From positions 5,375,507 to 5,439,506 of the forward strand of contig NC_083647.1 in the NCBI RefSeq assembly GCF_963576545.1: a stretch of 64,000 nucleotides of DNA. The letters run 5' to 3'. The stretch is from Limanda limanda (taxonomy: Eukaryota; Chordata; Actinopteri; Pleuronectiformes; Pleuronectidae). Each line of letters starts with the position of its first letter. Position 1 is the first letter of the stretch. Below are positions 37,770 to 46,560 of the stretch, in pieces. Position numbers and translations under genes: made by a program. Under the pieces are notes generated by a model that searched no databases, was not told the DNA's origin, and saw only the letters and a program-made list of their open reading frames with translations.

Positions 37770-37950
37770 AGTGTCCTTGGGCAAGATGCTGAACCCCGAC
37801 TTGCCCCTCATAGAACAACAAAGTGCTGCTAATAGATGCACTGTATGAATGTGTGTGAATGGGTGAATGTAACACTGTACTGTAAAGAGCTTTCAGTGGT
37901 CATTAAGACTAGAAAAGCGCTATATAAATACAAAACCATTTAACCATTTA
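37770..37950 (+). mobile_element. SINE core and tail
   Basis: Starts GTGTCCTTGGGCAAGATGCT then GAACCCC, the conserved central block. It continues with GTGTGTGAATGGGTGAATGT and CTGTACTGTAAAGAGCTTTC, and finishes GCGCTATATAAATACAAAAC then CATTTAACCATTTA. The tRNA-derived promoter head is missing, so it is 5'-truncated. The block order fits the V-SINE/AFC-type fish SINEs; the family name is an inference. Confidence 0.8.
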
Positions 37951-40451
37951 CATGTGCTTACAATCAACTTATGTGAGGGTTTCAGAGGAGTTGAATTTTA
38001 GATACAATTTAGTTTTTTGACATGGAACCTGGCTCTTATTTTCACCAGGGTTTGAGAGGACTATCGAGGTGCACCACAAATAATTTCAGTTTTGCTCAAG
38101 TCTGGGGGAACAAATTATTCTAAACTAAAACTTCCTATTCATGTCACATTTAACACCATATTTATGTGTTTAGTTGATGTAAAACCTATTGAAATGTATA
38201 TTTCTTAGCAGTACTTATATCAATGAAGAGTAGCTTCTGATGAAAAGTGCACTCATCTCCTTTGTCAGTGTTTTACGCAGAGATTGATCTGGATTTGAAC
38301 TACCCAGTCTGCTTATCACCTGACTGTGGCCGAGCTTTGAAGCAGGCCCACTTTATAGCAAGCAGCACACCAGTGCTTACATCCTTAAACCTGTCTGTAA
38401 CGCTGTCGACAGGCCTGTCAGTCAGCCTGTCCTGGGATAAGATGAGACCCTGCTCTTCACCTCTCTCGTCAAAAATGTTTCCCTTGGTTGCCTTCATTGT
38501 TAATCCCCCTCTAATGATATAAATCTTACTTTACTATCCTTCACTGTCTTTCTTTCTTATTTGTAGTAAGCGTGACATTTTATCAAGCAGATCACACCTG
38601 GATTTGTATTTCCCTGACACAGCTTTGCTGAAGCTCGGGGCCACTGTGGGCCTCTGTGATGACAACACCGGATCAGTGGAGTGGAATCTGACAAGCCACT
38701 CGAATGTGAGATGAGGTAACAGAGGAACCCACAAAACCTTGGCACCACAATTGTCAGCAGCCTGCGTGAATAGGACGTAACACTGCTGCACAGCCTTTAC
38801 TCCATGTGTCACATTGGTCATCATCCATAAAAGTACACAACAAAATTGCAAATAACAAAACCATCAACATGAATTTGTCTTCTTAATTGGATCTGTGGCG
38901 CAAACAGTTAGTCTTTAAATAACTTACATAAACAAGGCCATAATGAACTTTAATAAGAAAACATTTAGAAATGATGGATCCACCTGCTCTGGATTCTGGA
39001 TGTTGGCCTGGTATCCTCTGGTGAAATGATCAATCTAAGAGGATCAGCCATCTGGTGCGTCTGACTCTTGCTGGCATGAGAGGTAGAAATCCCAACACCT
39101 TGAAGCTGTTGATTTACTCTGAGTGGTTTAGGCACCTGATTACATGTTTAAAGTCCTGCCAGTCATTCTTCCACTTGTTGAAAAGGTTGACGCTTTGACT
39201 GCATCTTCAAGCTCAAGCTTGTGTGCCATCCTGTGCACATCAACACCACAGGGTTTTTCTTATTTCAGCCAGAAGACAACGTAGCATCATGTTGTCATCA
39301 CTGTTGCAACATCTGTGGCTACAGAAACCAGCCTCTCTCCCAACCACAGCACATTGGTTTTACTATCCCTTTAACTGGGTTTATAATGTCTCTGCTTCTG
39401 ATTTTTCCACTGATGTTACACCAATAAATGTAGCCCTCACTGTTACTGTCACTTTGGTTGTCAATCATCACATTGTTATTGCTGCTATTAGTGTTTCTCA
39501 ATTTGTATCCCTCTCAATTGGCACAACACACTGTAGTATAGTCACGTTCTTACTTCCACCTAATTGTGGTAAACTCATCCACAACACATGTTTACTCATC
39601 AACTGACAAAAGGGAAAATGAATGGTAAATAGGAACAGTTTCTTTATAATTTCAACTCCAAATGTTATGTGCAAAATATGTCTAACCAATTTCCAATACA
39701 TATAGCTATAACCTATTCTTTGGTAGCATTAGCTATAAATCACTGCGACTGCTTTTGTTATGTCAGTTAATACAGTTACGTACAATGGCAACAGCTCTAC
39801 CCCTCAGCCACAGCCCCCCAGCTCATTATTCTGTTGTCACTGTGATAACAATGTTTATCTCCCTTCACCTCCAAATTCGTGTAACAGCACTTTTTGTTGA
39901 ATCTTATTTCAGTCATAATTTGACAATGGTCGTCATTTTTCCTTTATGGCTTTTTCTGGCGATACGCTGCCACATACATGCAGACTCCCAGGGCTGTACA
40001 CCTACGCTTGGTTAAACATGGTGTCACCTGTGTTTAAAAGATGTCATCACATTCTCAAGCTAAAGTGAAAAAATGAAAGTTTGTAGTCGATTTCTGCAAT
40101 TTCAGGTATTTTCAGCCAGGTGCTTGGTGGGTGGTCTGTCACAGAATATCATCTTGGTTGGCCAAATTTTTGGCCCAAAGGTGAAACCTGAATCCCACAG
40201 CAAACCACCACACAGTAATCAATCATGCAGACAGAATTGTCCTTATTATATTGTGATTACAAATGTCTCCCTTCATGGCGCACTGACAAATGATTCAATC
40301 TGACAGGCTGCAGCCACATCACTAACTCAAAATACCTGTAGGCCTTTTAATTATAATTATTACAAGACTGACCATTTTGCAGGTTACATAAAAACTATAT
40401 AGAAAATAGTTAAATTATTATGATAAGCTCAAGTGCATTAGAATTTAGAGA
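37951..40451. other. Unassigned non-coding DNA
   Basis: About 2.5 kb with short open frames only (38247-38851, 39221-39606 and others), none with recognisable domains. No transposon termini found. Confidence 0.5.
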
Positions 40452-40670
40452 TGTGGCTGTGGCTGAGGGGGTCGAGAGGTCGTCCTCTAACCAGAAAGTT
40501 AAGTTTGATCCCAATCTTCCCCATCTGCATGCCAAAGTGCACTGCTTGCACTGTATGAATGTATGTGTGAATAGGTGAATAGAAATAACCTGTACTGTAA
40601 AGTGCTTTGAATGGTCATCAAGATTACTAGACAAGAAGCTATATAAATACAGACCATTTTATAATTTACC
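40452..40670 (+). mobile_element. SINE with tRNA-derived head, core deleted
   Basis: A tRNA-like head with A-box-like TGGCTGAGGGGG and B-box-like AAGTTTGATCCC (40501-40512) is followed by CTGCATGCCAAAGTGCACT. It then jumps to TGAATAGGTGAATAG, CTGTACTGTAAAGTGCTTTG and CTATATAAATACAGACCATT. The CTTGGGCAAG core present in other copies is deleted. Both internal RNA polymerase III promoter boxes are degenerate, so transcription is doubtful. Confidence 0.8.
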
Positions 40671-43019
40671 ATAACAAGACTGATGCAGTATGCAAACAAT
40701 GCCTAGATCAGAGATGTGTAGATGAGACAACAGTGCAATGTCAACGATGGCGAAGGCAGCACTTCCAACATGAAATAAAAAAGGCATCTGATGTAGAAAA
40801 ATATACAGTATTTGTATTTAACTCTTATCTTGAATAAACAAGTTGCATGCTCGTAGTACTCATGATCAGATCCTCTTACAGATTGAGAGAGAGAGAGAGC
40901 TACATCTTGTCTGATACAAAATACACTGGGCAATCAGAGCAGCGCCAATCTTTCATAGCTTTAGGGTCCAACTGAACTTTCTCTTTGCAAAACTACCAGC
41001 TGATGCATTATGTAGCTATATCAGGATAGAATTAGTGGACTGGAGAAAGATTGCTATTAATGTTACAACTTTGGGGAGGAAGGGGAATCACTGATGATAG
41101 CTTACAAATTATTTCCCCTGTTGTAACTAAAATTGATGTGAAAATGGGGATGAAGGACAGAGCAGGTACATTTAAAATTGATTGGTAGTCTTAAAATTGC
41201 ATAGCACACCATCTTGCTTCAAGGCAAACGAGTTGAGAACCCCTACTCTAATAGTGAGCTCACCACTTAGCTTGCACGTGTTGCAGTCAGAGCACAGTGT
41301 TGGTTTGATTAATGTGCCACTGATAACAAATCAACTCATCCCTTCAAGGCAAAGCAGGCAATGTACACTTGATGAGGACTCAAAGCTCTTCAGAGTAGAG
41401 TTTTTTTTTTCTATTCACACATTCACACACATTCGTACAGCGCATCCATGTGCAGCACTTTCTCTATCAATACTAACATTGCTACAAGAGGCTTGTTTGT
41501 GAGATTGATACTTGGGCTCGGAATTTCAGTTGGCAGTTTTATTTTCTTTCTTTAGAGGGTGATGGTAACACTACATTTACAAATGCTGGAAAGGTTTTGG
41601 TTGTTTCTCTTGCCTTTGTCGGCCCTGGTCACCTGCATATGTCCCTGAGAATATGGCTCCGTTCTACGTAGCTTTAGACATCTGACCTATTACCGCACCA
41701 TGGATGTCGTTTCTCATCATTCAGCAATATGTTACTTTTGTAATATCATGCTGCTTCTGATAAATGAAGTTTGATTGCTTATTTGATTGTACTTATTCAA
41801 TACAAAATTTTCAAATAGCAATATAAGCCAAAACTTAACTACACATGCTAATTGTTGCAGCTTTCAGAGGAACAGACACTTGGTTTTGATTCCCCCCGAA
41901 TTCTCTAATCACTCTTACAAACAATCCCATACACATAACATTGGCATGCGGAGAATCCAAAGCTAGCTAGGCCTAGCTGTTAGTTGCTAAGCAATGAGGG
42001 GACAATTGCAGAATAGGGAACGGTCATTTGCTGTAACCAAAGTTTTGAGGATCCAATATTCTTTCCCCCATAAACACACCTTTAGACGGGTCTTATAAAA
42101 AGCCACAATGTCCATGTACAGTTCTTACAACCAGCTTCATATGAATCAGAAATCTGATTCTGCCCTTCCATTAAATGTAAATCCAAAAGCCTTCGTGGGA
42201 ATGTGGGTTATGTTCTGCATGGTGACCCTGTAAAGGCAATCCCACTCACACGCATCACCTCTATCTTGTGATATTGCCAAGAATTGTTATGCTTGCTCTT
42301 CCTCATAGCATCCGGTAAACAACAACAATGCAGAGAATCACTTATGTTTGTTCGGCTGCTGGCAGTATTGTTTTGACACTGGAGGTGCACTGTAGAATCC
42401 CCTGAGCTCCCCGAGCCTCAATACTATTTTGGGCCTAGCTACTCAACCACACACTTTAGTGTCCTCAGCATGTTTTCCTCAGCAGTCTTCTCTTCTCCTT
42501 GTCCTCCTCACTGTTATCATCCACATCTATGTCGAACTATCAGAAAGAAATATATACATTGTTTGCTCTCCCATCTCTTTGACTCAAGATTTCATCAATT
42601 TCTACTACCTTTTTTGGGATGACAGTATGTCCCCAGGGAGTGCTGTGATATTTTCTCCTCATTCCCCTTTGTCTTGTGGAAGCCATATAAAACGGCTGGC
42701 TGCAGCAGAGGTAAAAAGGTAGCATCAGTAGAGCAAACTGTAATTTTGGAGGGGATCCAGGGGTTGGCATTCATCAGCAATGCATCAAAGCTGTTTGTCA
42801 ATAACATCAAAGAAATTCTTCACAAAGGATGGATGTGTGATTATGTTGGGAGCATTATTGGATAATTTAGGGTTGCAAGCAGCTAACTGCTGTCAGAGGC
42901 AAACAAAAAGTGTAACTCCTGGTTCATTCATGAGGTCAGCGGGGGAAGATAGTAATAAATGGGATCTTCCAGATGAAATTAAAACATTCGGATCCTTTTA
43001 ATCTATAAAAAAGCATCTG
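40671..43019. other. Unassigned non-coding DNA
   Basis: No gene or identifiable repeat apart from a short (GA)n at 40887-40900. It ends at the target site of the large composite transposon. Confidence 0.5.
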
Positions 43020-43197
43020 CATGCTGCCAGTGTTGGGGAGTAACGGAATACATGTAACAGCGTTACGTATTTAGAATACAAATTATGAGTAACTGTATTC
43101 CGTTACAGTTACAAAATAAATAGATGGTATTCAGAATACAGTTACATTGTTGAAATCAGTGGATTACATGACGGTACCTCTCGAGTTTATTCACTCT

Positions 43198-43470
43198 CTC
43201 GTAAATCCACCGGCGGCAAAGCCCCCAGGAAGCAGCTGGAGACCAGGGCTGCCGTAAGAGCGCCCGGACCCCGGTGGCGTGAAGGAGCCTCACCGCTACC
43301 GGCTCGGGACCGTTACAGGCCCGGGACCGAGGCTCTGAGAGAGTTCCGTCGCTACCAGAAATCTACGGAGCTGCTGATCCGCAAGCTGCCCTTCCAGCGC
43401 CTGGTGAGAGAAGACCGACCTGCGCTTCCAGAGCTCTGCTGTCATGGATCTGCAGGAGGCCAACGAGGCA
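43198..43470 (+). pseudogene. Histone H3 (replication type) fragment, residues 8-98
   Basis: Translation shows [15 protein letters not shown] then, after shifts, [27 protein letters not shown] and [16 protein letters not shown]. Human-type numbering places this at residues 8-98. The SAVM motif marks a replication-dependent H3.1/H3.2 type rather than H3.3 (AAIG). Lesions: the first seven codons are absent; single bases are lost near 43253 and 43266; a 17-bp duplication around 43301-43317 restores the frame; a 17-bp deletion after GTGAGAGAA (43403-43411) shifts it again. Substitutions include A15E, K18R, A91D and S96N. The GC-rich codon use contrasts with the AT-rich surroundings. It stops at Ala98 where the Harbinger-like element begins. 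Confidence 0.95.
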
Positions 43471-43673
43471 CGCCGGGTTCACTCCCGACGCTGAGGCGCC
43501 GGGCAGCGCTAATAATATCACCCGTTGACCCAGAAGTATAAAAGCATATAGTCACTTGTTGCTCCAACATTAACTGCAACAGCGTCCCAATTTAATTTCA
43601 TCCATCTTCAAGAACTTCTCCGCTGTTCTCTCTGTTCAATGTCGGGTGTCGAGGGTAAATTACGTATTCTCCG

Positions 43674-43688
43674 CCCCCCCCCCCCCCC
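43674..43688 (+). repeat. 15-bp C run inside the nested Harbinger copy
   Basis: Fifteen consecutive C followed by TCTCTTTTTATC. It is the expanded equivalent of the 7-C run in copy 1. Confidence 0.95.
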
Positions 43689-43974
43689 TCTCTTTTTATC
43701 TTTATGACTGCTTGTGTGTCTGTAGTGGATGGGCAGAGGGGGGCATTTAATAATGTGATCGGTAAAATTGGTAAAATTAAAACTCCAGGACAACAGAAGG
43801 GGAATACAAACTATGGGATGCATACTTTATCATTTATACCATATAAAATGTCATCAATATCGTTTAAAATCATTTTTCAGTGTGTTTCCTGGAGCGATAC
43901 GCTCGCGTCAAGCGCAAAAAAAAATAGACTCGACGCCGAAACGATCGCTGCACGGCGCGAGGCAGCCTTGGCGC

Positions 43975-43988
43975 GGGGGGGGGGGGGG
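43975..43988 (+). repeat. 14-bp G run
   Basis: Fourteen G at a site where copy 1 reads ACGCAGCGTGGCGC. It looks like a deletion or slippage product unique to this copy, or possibly a sequencing or assembly error. Confidence 0.85.
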
Positions 43989-44035
43989 TTCAGCCTCCGG
44001 TGGGGCCGGCACAGAGGTGGGAGTGGATGGGAGCC

Positions 44036-44078
44036 GGACATCCAGCTGGCCCGCCGCATCGGCGGAGAGAGAGTTTAA
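44036..44078 (+). pseudogene. Histone H3 C-terminal fragment, residues 123-135
   Basis: Reads DIQLARRIGGERV followed by TAA at 44076-44078. This equals the H3 C-terminus DIQLARRIRGERA with R131G and A135V. It sits just after the truncated Harbinger element and in the same orientation as 43198-43470, so the two pieces are one interrupted gene. Codons 99-122 are missing, lost with the right end of the Harbinger element. No canonical histone 3' stem-loop follows; the CACTTAAAAAGTG at about 44119 is not a convincing match. Confidence 0.95.
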
Positions 44079-44278
44079 ACTGCTGCTGCTCCACTGACTA
44101 TAACAACGCTGCAATCATACACTTAAAAAGTGCAATACAAACCGGAAGTATTCCAAGTATTCAGAATACGTTACTCAGATTAGTTAATGTAATGGAATAC
44201 GTTACAGATTACATTTTTGGGCATGTATTCTGTAACGGAATACGTTTTGAAAGTATCCTTCCCAACACTGCATGCTGC

Positions 44279-44829
44279 TCCATCTGTCTCACGAGCTACC
44301 AATTACCATCGAGTACAAGAGCATTGTTATCTGTCACTGTCTAATGTTTAAATGTTTGGTCCACTGTAATTCATTATATGTAATGCAATGTGAGTGCCAC
44401 ATGTAATGAAGCGGTACCTGCTTCAGAAGAACATGGCCATGGATGTGGAAGTGGGCAAAGTCAAAGTGCCACAACAGGAGGTGAAAGCTCACTTCGTGCG
44501 TTGTGCAAGTAAGCACTTAGTTAATGGACATTGGTAGAAGAAAAACTTTATTTAATTAGACCGCTTGCTCCGTTTCTATTTTCAGTACTGTGGGCACATT
44601 TTTGACATTTTGGTCTATTCATTCATCCTCTTAGCAGAAACGCAGTCTGAGAAGTTTGGACCTGGATTCAGTTATAAAGCAAATTGCTGCAACTTGCACT
44701 AGGTGGTGTTATTCATTGCTGGAATAATATGTAAAATGACCACAGTTAGAATAAACTTCTGACAAAAATGCCTCCACCAGTGGATTCTCCGTACCTACAT
44801 AATGATGTATCAAGCCATTGCATTAGAGA
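44279..44829. other. Unassigned non-coding DNA
   Basis: Sequence between two hAT-type insertions. No gene or repeat is recognised, though a weak CAGTGG at 44778 might be a decayed left end of the next element. Confidence 0.45.
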
Positions 44830-45893
44830 ATAGGCTACAAGTACTTTTATTTTTAATGAATTTAAAAGCAAGTACTCACTTATACTCATGTAGAAAAATG
44901 TATACGGCACATTTACTTTCACTTGATTACATTTTTGTCCATTTGTTCGTACTTTTACTTAAAGATAGGGTAAGCCATATTAACTCAATACACTTTGTCA
45001 AATTACGCTATAATTTCTCCCCACTGGCCACTAGCTGTACATTCTATGAGTTAACTGAAGAATTATCCAGTTTAAATACACAGCCCTGGCTTTTCATTGG
45101 GGAAATTAAGAAAACTGGACAATCCGAACAGCACAACACTGTTCAAGTCAATCAGCAACAAGGGGATTCATGCTTGTGCACAACACATGGGGGTGAGGGG
45201 TCAGTGGGAGTGGGAGAGAAGTGTCTGCTGTCGTAAAACGTATACAGGTGAGAAATTCTCTTTCTTGAGGCAATTTTTTTATAAAACATGTGGAAACATA
45301 ACGTACACAGCCCTGACTGTTTAAGAACAGCCACTGGAAAGGCTAACAGTGTTATCTCACAGGACATGATACCCACAACCATTTTCACAGTAGTGCTTGA
45401 AGTGCTGAAGATCCACAGACTACAGCCAAACCGAAGAAAGAGAAATAACAAAAGGGCAATGACATTCAACATTAGTGAGCTGTTTCAATGACCGACCACT
45501 GGAGTTGCCTCCAAACTGCGTCGTGGGCTGCAGCAACCAAATACTGGTTCATAACATCCTCAGAGCGGGCAGCAGCCAATCGCTAACTCTGGTCGTGCAG
45601 AGGTAATAAGTGTCTCTCTGCTGATTCAAGGGGAGACAGATGCTCACTATCGCTGCCGATTCTGGTTGTTGAACGTGGAGTTTTTGTAGAAACAGAGGAT
45701 GTATTCTGTGTGCAGTTAATGCGTATGTGTGTAGAGGCTAATTTCAACTTTTTCATATCGGCGGTTCACCTGGATAACGGCTGTGCATGAATGTAGGAGG
45801 GTGGAGCTTCTGAAGTTTTCAGATATCAATGGTCAGGTTAGTTTCAGTAACTCCATCTTATAGTAAAATGTATCAGTACTTCCTCTACCACTG
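44830..45893. mobile_element. Decayed hAT-type element, interrupted
   Basis: The left piece (about 44830-44958) has the words CAAGTACTTTTATTTTTAAT, TTTAAAAGCAAGTACT, ACATTTTTGTCCATTTG and CGTACTTTTACTT. The right piece (45863-45893) reads GTAAAATGTATCAGTACTTC and ends CTCTACCACTG. These are the interior and terminus of the common fish hAT family ending in 'AGTACTT.TTCCACCACTG'. Joining the two pieces across a TTAA gives a continuous family-like sequence. The left end is not defined and no 8-bp duplication was found. Confidence 0.55.
44963..45858. mobile_element. TTAA-target DNA element inserted in the hAT remnant (896 bp)
   Basis: Flanked by TTAA (44959-44962) and TATA (45859-45862), the latter one base from TTAA. 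The ends AGATAGGGTAAG and, inverted, AGATGGAGTTAC agree at 8 of 12 positions. The target is the ACTTTTAC/GTAAAATG junction of the surrounding hAT element, so the boundaries are supported from outside as well. There is no transposase; the longest frames are unremarkable. Probably a piggyBac- or Kolobok-type non-autonomous element. Confidence 0.55.
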
Positions 45894-46032
45894 TACATTC
45901 ATTGACCAGCGTTTCCCATTATTTAACTAGATAGTGGTGATACACTAGTTTCATTTTAATCAGTTACAATGTCTCTGAAGAGTCTTAGTCATCCAGGTAC
46001 CGATATCTTCAGAAGTTGTACATGTGTATACA

Positions 46033-46469
46033 TGTTAAGGCCAGGCTTCGGACGTAGAGGCAGAGGCTGTGGCAGAAGTAATGTCAAAATAGAGTTTTAT
46101 TGGAATGTCCAATAAGTAAGCAGGCAGGCAGACAGGCAGGCAGGCAGGCAGAATCCTGGAGCTGGAGTCAGGGCAATAATCCAGCTGCTCGTCCTGAGCA
46201 GGAAGACAGGGCAAAGTCAGATCACAGGAATAACAGGACGTTACAAAATCTAACTAGGAACGATTAGCGGCCGCTATAACTGACGTGAACAGAGTCTATA
46301 GTCCGGCGCAGACTGAGAGCAGGAGTGGAGCTATTGAAGGCAGCTGGTCAATCAAGCCCCAACTCCAGCACACCAGGTTCCAATCAGCAATTAGCCACGC
46401 CACCTACACACCAAGAGAGAGAGAAAGAGAGAGAGAGCCTAGTAGGCAGGTGAGGAGGAGGGCATGACA
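46033..46469 (-). mobile_element. Solo LTR of a Gypsy-like retrotransposon (437 bp)
   Basis: On the minus strand the unit begins TGTCATGCCCTCCTCC and ends GCCTTAACA, obeying the TG...CA rule. An AATAAA (46101-46096) lies about 60 bp before the 3' end, as for an LTR polyadenylation signal. The flanks ATACA (46028-46032) and ATATA (46470-46474) are a 5-bp duplication with one mismatch. No gag-pol sequence adjoins it, so it is a solo LTR left by recombination. It contains a GGCA tandem and a GA-rich stretch. The superfamily is inferred from style only. Confidence 0.7.
46118..46151 (+). repeat. (GGCA)n tandem within the solo LTR
   Basis: About eight GGCA/CAGG units with one AGACA interruption. 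Confidence 0.9.
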
Positions 46470-46560
46470 ATATAGGCAACTTCTTCAGTTCTGAACAAGC
46501 CTCTTGGATCATAGGTGAAACGTCTTCAAGAAACACAAGCCAGCTCGGTTGCCTATGCAG
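46470..46560. repeat. Possible fish dispersed repeat flanking the solo LTR
   Basis: The stretch after the LTR reads CTTCTTCAGTTCTGA, then AAGCCTCTTGGATCATAGGT and GAAACGTCTTCAAGAAAC. The sequence 'CCTCTTGGAT.A.AGGTGAAACGTCTTCAAGAAAC' is, to my recollection, a recurrent word in fish repeats. Sequence left of the LTR (TTAGTCATCCAGGTACC at about 45985) would belong to the same element. Confidence 0.4.

Larger units (their letters stand above)
43471..44035 (-). mobile_element. PIF/Harbinger-like element nested in the H3 fragment, right end lost
   Basis: Begins CGCCGGGTTCACTCCCGACG, the family terminus with a few changes, and follows copy 1 through TATAAAAGCAT.TAGTCACTT, GTCGGGTGTCGAGGGTAAAT, the C-tract and TTTAATAATGTGAT. 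It ends GGGAGTGGATGGGAGCC, about 85 bp short of where copy 1 finishes. The right terminal repeat is therefore deleted and no target duplication can be scored. The MADF remnant is almost gone: about 90 bp is missing between GCGTCCCAA and TTTAATTTCATCC. A second homopolymer (14 G, 43975-43988) replaces part of the right arm. Strand follows the family orientation of copy 1. Confidence 0.9.
43028..44270 (+). mobile_element. hAT-type element carrying a histone H3 fragment (1243 bp)
   Basis: Starts CAGTGTTGGGGA and ends, in reverse complement, CAGTGTTGGGAA. It is flanked by a perfect 8-bp duplication CATGCTGC (43020-43027 and 44271-44278), the length typical of hAT. Both arms (about 43028-43197 and 44100-44270) carry many copies of GGAATAC/GTATTCC and GTAACG/CGTTAC words, as expected for transposase-binding subterminal repeats. 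No transposase is present. Between the arms lies a histone H3 gene fragment, interrupted by a Harbinger-like element. It would have been mobilised in trans. Whether the H3 cargo was captured by the transposon or inserted later cannot be told from one copy. Confidence 0.92.

Noticed and set aside
40452..40515. tRNA-like head
   Set aside because: Part of a SINE with degenerate boxes; it cannot fold as a functional tRNA.
43704..44078. 124-codon open frame ending in the H3 C-terminus
   Set aside because: It runs through Harbinger DNA, including the 14-G run, into the last H3 codons. It is a chance chimera, not a gene.
44119..44131. CACTTAAAAAGTG as a histone 3' stem-loop
   Set aside because: It does not fit the conserved six-base-pair stem and four-base loop with flanking consensus. 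It probably belongs to the hAT arm.
44778..44800. CAGTGGATTCTCC as the left end of the hAT remnant
   Set aside because: A weak match to the right end, and the flanking 8 bp (GCCTCCAC and TACATTCA) do not match.
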